Assembly: GCA_014529385.2 (NCBI GenBank)
Contig: CM043953.1
Span: forward strand, 97,415,842 to 97,479,841
Source of the DNA: Adiantum capillus-veneris
Taxonomy: Eukaryota > Streptophyta > Polypodiopsida > Polypodiales > Pteridaceae
Direction: 5' to 3'
Length of the DNA stretch: 64,000 bases
Shown here: piece by piece, positions 57,618-64,000 of the stretch
How the letters are laid out: every line of letters begins with the position of its first letter
How positions within the stretch are numbered: the first letter of the stretch is position 1
Program-made: the position numbers and the translations under genes
The notes under the pieces: generated by a model
Told to the model about the DNA's origin: nothing
Seen by the model: only the letters and a program-made list of their open reading frames with translations
Databases searched by the model: none

Positions 57618-59492
57618 TTAATTGTATGCCTTGCATCCATCTAGCATCTTCAAAAGGATAAATTTTAAACTTGATAAGATATCATCGGATAGTCTTACCG
57701 CCTCTCAATACCTTGCCTTCGTATCGGATAATGGATTCGGGTTGCAACACCTCTTCTTGGTCCTCAATCCCCAGTCGGTCTTTAAAGGTTTCTTCTTGAG
57801 GTGGCTCTCCTTTGTAAGGGTTTAGTTGGCTTAGGTGGAAAGCATTGTGTATGAGCCAATGGTTGGGCAACTTGAGCTGATAGGCCATCTCATGATTGGC
57901 CTAAGAATCTGAAAGGGACCATAGTAACTTTTTGCTAACTTAGCACAGTACTTTTGGTGTCCCGTAGGATTCTTACACGTTGTGTGCCTTAATCGAGCCT
58001 TGGGAAACTTAAGCAAGACCCAATCATTTTGTTTAAAGGCTAGAGCTCTTCTGTGCTTATCAAGCATCCTTTTGCCTTTGTTGAGAGATAGATATAGCAT
58101 ACTTAATCTTTTGAAAAGAGTCTTGCAGGTCTTGGCTATTCATTTTCAGCGAAGATCTTCCCATGTACCTTTAATAGAAGGCGACTTTTTGATCTTCCCT
58201 CTATCACCTCAAAAGGTGCTTTTCCCGTGGAAGTATGTACAGTGTTATTGTAAGCATACTCCACTAAAGGTAAGTACTTCTTCCATTGGGACTTTTGATC
58301 TACTTCTGTGACATAAGCTTTTAGTAGATCAAGAATGGTTAGGTTAGCTATTTCACTTTGGCCATCTGTTTGGGGATGATTGGCCGAAGAGAAGGTTTGC
58401 CTTGTACCTAGATTCTCAAAGAGACCCTTCTTGAAATTACTGGTCATTCTAGGATATCTATCCAACACTATAGACATTGGCAAGCCATGGTATTTGAAGA
58501 TTTGTGATATAGAGATGGTTGCCATTTGATGGGTCTTGATCGTTTTTTGACAGATATGAAATGCGCTTGTTTGCTAAAGATGTCTACTATTGTTCATATT
58601 CCTATATTCCCATGGATAGACTTGGGCAATCCAAAGCTAAAATCCATGGATATGCTCTCCCATGGTGAATTACGAATTGTCAAGGGTTGAAGCAATCCAA
58701 GTTGCTTCCCTCTATCAAAATTTGTCTTTTGGCATACCACACATTTTGATACATACTCTTGTATGTTTGCTTTCATGACAGGCCAATAGAAATATCTCTC
58801 TATCCCTTTTAGGGTTGACTGAACCCCTCTATGCCCCGCATAAGGAGGAGCATGGGATTCATAGATTACTTTCTCACGTAGTGAGTTAGTAACACATAGT
58901 CTATTGCCATGAGAAGATAACCATCTTGTAGGGTAAATGGTTCTTCCTTATTTCCTAGTGCAACGGCTAAAATCACATCTCTAAAATTGGGATCGATAGC
59001 GTACTCATATATCATAGAAGATAGATCATTGTGAGTTGCTATGGATACTGCATTCACTCTCGGTTGCCTTGAGAGTGCATCGACCACTTGATTATGCTTG
59101 CCAGCAATGTGAGAAATATGAAAATGAAATTGCGAAAGGAAATTTTCCACCTCATTTGTTTGTCGGAGAGATTGGCCTGTGTCATGAAGTACTTAAGGCT
59201 TTAGTGATCCATTCACAGAATGAGAGGAGTCTCTAATAAATAGTGCTTCCACGAATCTAGAGCATGTAGAACTGCTATGCGTTCCTTCTCATATATACCT
59301 AGAGCTTGCTCAACAGGGTCGAGCCTTCAACTTTCATAGGCTACAGCATGCCCTTCTTGGAGAAAAATAGTTTCAAGGTAATCACCATTGGTGTCGCATT
59401 GGACCTCGAATGGCTTTGAGAGATCCGATAGTGTAAGCACAGGTTGAGAGATAAGCTTTTCAAAAGCATTTTTCTCCTTGGTGTATTATACT
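57618..59492 (-). pseudogene. Gypsy E: RNase H, integrase and chromodomain start
   Basis: RNase H: TKEKNAFEKLISQPVLTLSD, CDTNGDYLETIFLQEGHAVA, YEKERIAVLHALDSWKHYL and GKHNQVVDALSRQPR. Integrase: HAPPYAGHRGVQSTLKGIER, CVVCQKTNFDRGKQ (HHCC), WESISMDFSFGLPKS, LDRYPRMTSNFKKGLFENLG, NHPQTDGQSEIANLTILDLL. C-terminus: WLIHNAFHLSQLNPYKGEPP, EDQEEVLQPESIIRYEGKVL, then YLIKFKIYPFEDARWMQGIQ, the chromodomain-like end that crosses element F2. Many stops and frame shifts are present. Confidence 0.82.
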
Positions 59493-59944
59493 AATTAGGA
59501 AAAATTTGGACTCACAAAGGGGCCCTTTAAGGAGTTTGACTTTACCTCTCTCTACCAAAACGGGCACATAGATAAATTTTGGTAAACAAACTCCAAAGTT
59601 GGCGGAGGTTTGACAGTTAGAATGTCCTCTTCAAGCTCTATCTACTGATATATAGCACGCCATGAGATTCCTCATATTTTAGAAGATTCTTTTTTTTATT
59701 CACTTAGATTCCGACAGAGTTGTCACATCATAGGTGAATCAAAAAAAGAATCTTCTAAAATATGAGGAATCTCATGGTGTGCTATATATCAATAGATAGA
59801 TCTTGAAGAGGACAATCTAACTGTCAAACCTCCGCCAGCTTTGGAGTTGGTTTGCAAAAATTTATCCATGCGCCCGTTTTGGTTGAGAGAGGTAAAGTCA
59901 AACTCCTTAAAGGGCCCCTTTGTGAGTCCAAATTTTGCCTAATG
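59493..59944. mobile_element. Foldback MITE, copy 2
   Basis: A 452-bp hairpin with ends AATTAGGAAAAATTTGGAC and GTCCAAATTTTGCCTAATG, very close to copy 1. It interrupts gypsy E between LTKKNIRY and TKEKNAFEKL. Confidence 0.9.
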
Positions 59945-60174
59945 AATACCTAATGTTTTTCTTTGTTAGGTCATGTAATTGTCCCACGATTTGTGAGAAC
60001 TTTTTCATTAAGCGTCTATAGTATGTACGCATACCTACTATAAAGCTTCTTAGTTCAAGCAGACTCCTTGGATTAGGCCATCCTTTTATTACCTCTAACT
60101 TTGATGGATCCATTTGGATGCCATCTTGAGAGATAATGTGACCTAAATATTGAATGTCTTGTAAGAAAAATTCA
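59945..60174 (-). pseudogene. Gypsy E: RT second part
   Basis: Between the two MITEs the minus strand encodes EFFLQDIQYLGHIISQDGIQ, MDPSKLEVIKGWPNPRSLLE, RTYYRRLMKKFSQIVGQLHD and LTKKNIRY. This is the RT thumb and the link to RNase H, in one open frame. Confidence 0.85.
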
Positions 60175-60627
60175 CATTAGGGAAAATTTGGACTCACAAA
60201 GGGGCTTTATAAGGAGTTTGACTTCCTCTCTCATGTCCAAAAACGGACGTGCGGTAAAATTTTTGCAAATCAACTCTAAACTTGACGAAGATTTGGCAAT
60301 TGGAATCTACTCTTCAATCTCTTTCTATTGATATATAGCACGCCACAAGATTCCTCATATTTTGAAAGATTCTATTTTTTATTCTCTAGATTCTAGACGG
60401 AGTTGTCACATCACAAGAAAATAAAAAATAGAATCTTTCAAAATATGAGGAATCTCATGGCGTGCTATATATCAATAGAAAAAACTTGAAGAGTAGATTC
60501 TAATTGTCAAATCTCCACTAAGTTTAGAGTTGATTTGCAAAAATTTTACCGCACGCTCGTTTTGGACATGAGAGAGGAAGTCAAACCCCTTATAGGGCCC
60601 CTTTGTGAGTTCAAATTTTCCCTAATG
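60175..60627. mobile_element. Foldback MITE, copy 3
   Basis: A 453-bp hairpin starting CATTAGGGAAAATTTGGAC and ending GTTCAAATTTTCCCTAATG. It interrupts gypsy E between the RKK and EFFLQDIQYLGHII coding segments. It is slightly diverged from copies 1 and 2 (for example in the arm around GAAAGATTCTATTTTTTATT). Confidence 0.9.
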
Positions 60628-61475
60628 TTTTTCTTTCGATTAATATAAAGTTTATTCTCTCTTTAAACTTGAAATATTATCTGGAGGTGTTGCTTGTGTT
60701 CGTCTAATGAATTAGAGTAGATGATTACATCATCCAGTAAAGCTTCGGTGAGACATGAATAGCTTCTTTATGAGACGGTTAAATGTGGCTAGTGCATTGG
60801 TCAAGCCAAAAGTCATGACAATGTACTCGTAAAGACCAAACGTAGTGCAAAATGCGGTCTTTACAATGTCTTGATCAAATATCCTTATTTGATGGTAGCC
60901 ACGTTTAGGTCAATCCTACTGAAGTAGGTCAACCTATGTAGCTTATCAAATAGGTCCTCTACCCGTGGAACGAGAAACCTTTTTTTTCATAGTGATCTTA
61001 TTTAGTGCTCTATAGTCGACACACATACGATATGTGCCATCTTTATTTTACATTAATAAAATTGGTGAACAAAATGGAGATGAGCTAGGCCTAACCATGC
61101 CTTTCTCAACCAACTCATGCACTTGCCGCATAATCTCCTCTTGTTGATCTTGAGAAACTCGATAAGGAGGTTTATTAGGCGGTGAGCTTCCTCAAAGAAG
61201 CTCAATTGCATGGTCATTATCCCCTCATTTGTGAGGTAGCTCACAAGGGATGTCGTCAATAAAATCATTTTGGAATCCATTTAGAAAATTGGATAACTCT
61301 AATTCCTTTTGATTTCCTATATCTTCTTTTTGCTAAAACATTACGTCCATTTTGAGAGTCTTTAACAAAAATCATGTACATGGAAATAGTGCTCTTTATT
61401 GACGTACTGAAAGCTTGCTTATGTACAATGGGTATGGTACCTAAAGTAGATTTGTCTTTCAAGGAATTAAACATT
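60628..61475 (-). pseudogene. Gypsy E: protease-RT linker and RT, first part
   Basis: The minus strand reads [110 protein letters not shown] and [19 protein letters not shown]. This is the canonical RT order, with both active-site Asp residues present, but it is spread over three frames with stops. MITE copy 3 cuts it after YINRKK (60,627). Confidence 0.8.
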
Positions 61476-62238
61476 GGCAGACATGCGATAGTCAGAGTGG
61501 GTCTCTCCAGTGGTCACAACCCCTAAGAAGAATGGGAAATGGAGAGTGTGTGTCGACTACAAGCCATTGAATGCCGTGACCAGGAGTAATCCCTATACAT
61601 TGCCATTTCAAGATGAAATCCTAAACCAGGTGGTTGGGCATGAGAGATACTCGATTATGAATGTCTTTGCGGGGTACTTCCAGATAGGGATTGCGCTTGA
61701 AGACCAGCTGAAGACCACATTCATATCTCCATGCGGTTGCTTTGCTTACCGCAGGATGCCGTTCAGATTGGTGAATGCATATGCCACCTTCCAAGGTTGG
61801 ATGAACAGGGTATTTGGTCCATACTTGGGCCGTTTTATTAGGGTCTTCATGGATGATATCGGCTGCTACAGTTCAAGGTTGGAGCACCTATCGAAGCTCC
61901 AGTTATGCTTTAAAAGTCTTGATGAATAAGGAGGTCAGCTGAATCCCAATAAGTGCAAGCTAGCACAGCCTCGAGCGTAGTTGTTAGGTCATGTGGTGTC
62001 GCAAAACGGTATAGAGGCTGATCCTGAGAAGGTGAAGGCATTGGTGTTGATGGAGCCGCCATCAGAGGCTCAAGGTTTGGCTTCATTTGTTCATAAGTTG
62101 AAATATTTATCACGTTTCTTTTGGATGCTATCGCAATATGTGCATCCTCTTCAAAAGAGGGCTCAGCAAGTGCATGGATATGAATGGGATGGGGAAGCTC
62201 AGGAGGCTTTTGATAAGGTCAAGGAGGTTTTGTACTAG
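61476..62238 (+). pseudogene. Gypsy G reverse transcriptase (partial)
   Basis: From TCDS and, after a 1-base shift, SEWVSPVVTTPKKNGKWRVC, the frame runs VDYKPLNAVTRSNPYTLPFQ, YSIMNVFAGYFQIGIALED, CFAYRRMPFRLVNAYATFQG and the active site VFMDDIGCYSS. A stop at 61,927 is followed by LNPNKCKLAQPRA and LLGHVVSQNGIEADPEKVKA (another stop between them). The fingers of RT are missing at the 5' junction. Confidence 0.88.
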
Positions 62239-62670
62239 TTGCCAGTGGTGTGTCCTCTGAGTCAAGAGGACGACTTCTATGTGTCTATGACGGTGGGCAC
62301 AATTGCTATTGGAGCGGTTCTGCTGCAAAAGTTAGGGAGAAGCTACAAGCCGATATATTTTGAGAGCAGGGTGATTAGCCCAGGAGAGGCTACCTACACC
62401 GAAGCAGCGCAATGGGTGATGGCTCTGGTCTTCGCTTGCAAGAAGTTCAAATTCCATTTGATTGTGCGTAAGTTTTTCGTGTTGAGGGCTAATAATCTAT
62501 TGCCAGAGGTAGTGCTACATTTGAAGCCAGGAAGGAGGATTATGAAGTGGGTGTTGGATCTACAAGAGTTTGAGTTCGAGTTCAAGGTAGATCACACGAG
62601 TCGGTCTCACCTGGCATACATTCTTATCAGCAAGGCCATCGATTGGCCGGCCTATCCAAGGGTGGTGTGA
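62239..62670 (+). pseudogene. Gypsy G first RNase H
   Basis: After a TAG at 62,236 the frame has FYVSMTVGTIAIGAVLLQKL, YKPIYFESRVISPGEATYTE, LVFACKKFKFHLIVRKFFVL and FKVDHTSRSHLAYILISKAI. The leading catalytic Asp position reads MTVG and the ADALS-like end reads AYILISKA, so key residues are lost. Tat elements typically degenerate this first domain because the second supplies activity. Confidence 0.8.
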
Positions 62671-62689
62671 GACGAAGCTAAGGAGGAAC

Positions 62690-63140
62690 CCAACTTAGAG
62701 GATGCTTTTACTATGTGGTTTGATGGAGCGTATCAAAGGGTAGTACAGAAAGGAGGAAGAGGTGTGGTGATACACGACCCACACGGTAAAACCTATTTTC
62801 GAAGGTGTATGATCTAGAGGATTTCCACACCAATAATGAGGCAGAATATCTCACTATACATTTGGGTTTAAAGCCGTTCATAGAGTTTGGCATTTCAAGG
62901 TCGATAGTGAAGGGAGATGCATTGCTAGTCATCAAGCAACTGTTAGGCCAATGGCAGGTAAAGCGTGATTCCTTGAAGCGTTGGTTCTTCTCCATCAAGA
63001 AGATGTTGAAGTCTTTTGAAGAAGTCCAATTCAAGCATGTGAGGAGAGAACAAAACCAAGAGGCAGATCAGCTAGCAAGTAGCAAAGTACAGGTGCATGT
63101 TGCAGGTCTATATGTTGCCTACAACCACTTATGCAGGTAG
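62690..63140 (+). pseudogene. Gypsy G second (archaeal-type) RNase H
   Basis: The stretch reads FTMWFDGAYQRVVQKGGRGV, then, after a frame change near 62,800, NNEAEYLTIHLGLKPFIEFG, SIVKGDALLVIKQLLGQWQV and VRREQNQEADQLASSK. All four acidic positions (D in FDGA, E in NEAEY, D in KGDA, D in EADQL) can be seen, as in archaeal-like RNase HI. In intact elements it removes RNA from the RNA-DNA hybrid. The frame break makes this copy non-functional. Confidence 0.85.
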
Positions 63141-63179
63141 AGAAACTCTTAAGGAGATTGAAGGTTTTTTTGGTAAAGG

Positions 63180-64000
63180 GAAATGTTGGGAGGGTTAGTC
63201 CAAGCTGCAAAAGAGAAGAGTGGTGCAAAAGGCCCGCAAATTCACACTGGTTGGTGAAGGTCTCATGAACTATGGGCGTGATGGAGTGCTTAGAAGGGTG
63301 CTGTACAAAGAAGAGATATGATTGGTGCTAGAGCAATGTCATGAAGAGAGTTGGCATCAGGGAAAAGAACAGGTTCTATTTCGAGTGCTTGGAGCAGGCT
63401 TTTGGTGGCCTTCCATTGTGAAAGACATGCATTACTGGTGCAAGACGTGTCACGAGTGTCAAACTATAGGTGAAAGACGACTGGTAGCGGAGTCACAGGG
63501 AGACATCATCGCACAAAAGTCTTTTGAGAAGTGGGGTATGGATGCTATAGGCCCTCTCCCAAAGTCTACAAGTGGTAAGAAATACGTGGTGATAGCCATT
63601 GACTACCTTACAAGGTGGGTCGAGGCCAAAGAAGTGAAAGAAGTAAATGCTAATGTGGTGGCTCAGTTTGTGTTTGATAATATATGTTTCCATTTTGGTG
63701 TTCCATGGGTGTTAGTTTCTAATAGGGGTCAGGGGTTTAGAAGAAATCTCATGAGCGCATTAGTGGCGAAGTTAAAGATTCAGCATCGGTTTTCCTCGCC
63801 CTATCACCCCCAATGCAATGGTCTAGTCGAGAGTGCAAATGGTATGTGTATAAGCAGGAAGTTGAGTGGGAAGCAAATCTAGAGAAGTGTCTGTGGGCAT
63901 ATAGAACATCTTATAAAGTAGCTACAAACTTCACTCCATTGAAGATAGTCTATGGTAATGAGGCCGTGTTGCCAGTGCATGCACAGCTAGGTGCTTTGAA
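63180..64000 (+). pseudogene. Gypsy G integrase (runs off the window)
   Basis: The zinc-binding part is CHEESWHQGKEQVLFRVLGA ... CKTCHECQ (HHCC complete). The core has KWGMDAIGPLPKS (first Asp), VLVSNRGQGFRRN where the second Asp is replaced by Asn (normally SDRG), and HPQCNGLVESANG (Glu). A frame shift near 63,850 leads into WEANLEKCLWAYRTSYKVAT and YGNEAVLPVHAQLGAL at the window edge. The missing second catalytic Asp would abolish strand transfer. Confidence 0.88.

Larger units (their letters stand above)
54556..61475 (-). mobile_element. Decayed Ty3/gypsy chromovirus E (minus), truncated at its 5' side
   Basis: Reading from 61,475 downwards: protease-RT linker, RT, RNase H, integrase and a chromodomain-like end (stop near 56,245), then a 3' untranslated tract and a probable 3' LTR. 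The LTR starts near 55,902 (TCATAAAACCTAATATC) after AGTCGAGGATGACTATG and AAGAGAGAG, an arrangement common before plant gypsy LTRs. It runs past CTTCCCACATCGGAAAGAGG at 55,580. There is no 5' LTR, gag or primer site; the element stops at a junction with gypsy G. Two MITEs and TTAA element F2 are nested in it. It is heavily mutated. Confidence 0.75.
61476..64000 (+). mobile_element. Tat-lineage Ty3/gypsy G (dual RNase H), truncated both sides
   Basis: The pol order is RT, RNase H, a second archaeal-type RNase H, then integrase. The extra RNase H marks the Tat (Ogre/Retand-like) branch of Ty3/gypsy. The left end starts inside RT at about 61,476 with no LTR, gag or protease; the right end runs off the window inside the integrase. 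It meets gypsy E back to back. Several frameshifts and a mutated integrase triad indicate a dead copy. Confidence 0.85.

Overview
The window reads as nuclear DNA of a land plant with a large, repeat-laden genome. I see no intact host gene. Almost everything is transposable-element sequence or decayed gene sequence. Plant-type Ty1/copia, Ty3/gypsy chromovirus and Tat-lineage (dual RNase H) polyproteins, a plant hAT transposase and plant-style LTR promoters support a plant. A transposase-like relic and TTAA-flanked elements make a non-seed plant (lycophyte, fern or bryophyte) plausible, but that is only an inference.

Layout. 1-7.3 kb: patches dominated by the short motif TACCAAA/TTTGGTA, including a three-copy ~360-bp tandem repeat. 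Between the patches lie a broken transposase-like gene (+) and a broken FCP1/NIF-type phosphatase-like gene (-) with a Lys/Glu/Gly-rich region and a zinc-finger-like remnant upstream. 7.5-10.1 kb: LTR-like remnants, a small TRIM-like end with a primer-binding site, and the first of three foldback MITEs. 10.1-13.8 kb: two tandem, stop-riddled protein-kinase-like pseudogenes, then the first part of a RING-like gene. That gene is split at 13,801 by a 4.3-kb LTR (TSD AAAAA), which is itself split by a second 4.4-kb LTR of the same family (TSD TTATA). Both LTRs carry ~150-bp AT-rich minisatellites. The RING-like gene resumes at 22,549.

23.7-47.8 kb is a deep nest. A minus-strand hAT transposase pseudogene is interrupted by a Ty3/gypsy chromovirus (25,550-47,283, TSD CTTGA). 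The chromovirus 5' LTR is split by a 7.7-kb insertion. That insertion contains a complete gag-only LTR element (26,558-31,463). Between its primer-binding site and gag, the chromovirus carries an unusual block of extra ORFs, two of which are diverged tandem paralogues. The first paralogue is cut by a Ty1/copia element (35,102-40,725).

47.8-53.2 kb: microsatellites and a decayed minus-strand ORF of unknown family. 53.2-61.5 kb: a decayed minus-strand Ty3/gypsy element broken by two MITEs and by a TTAA-flanked 1.3-kb terminal-inverted-repeat element. A sister copy of that TTAA element lies just outside, at 53.2 kb. 61.5-64 kb: a plus-strand Tat-lineage gypsy pol, truncated at its 5' side and by the window edge.

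The strongest candidates for something not routinely described are: (i) the extra ORF block in the chromovirus; (ii) the TTAA/CACTAG elements, whose clean insertion is proved by a restored chromodomain reading frame; (iii) the LTR-within-LTR minisatellite family; (iv) the gag-only element; (v) the TACCAAA landscape. No working new defence or metabolic system is visible.
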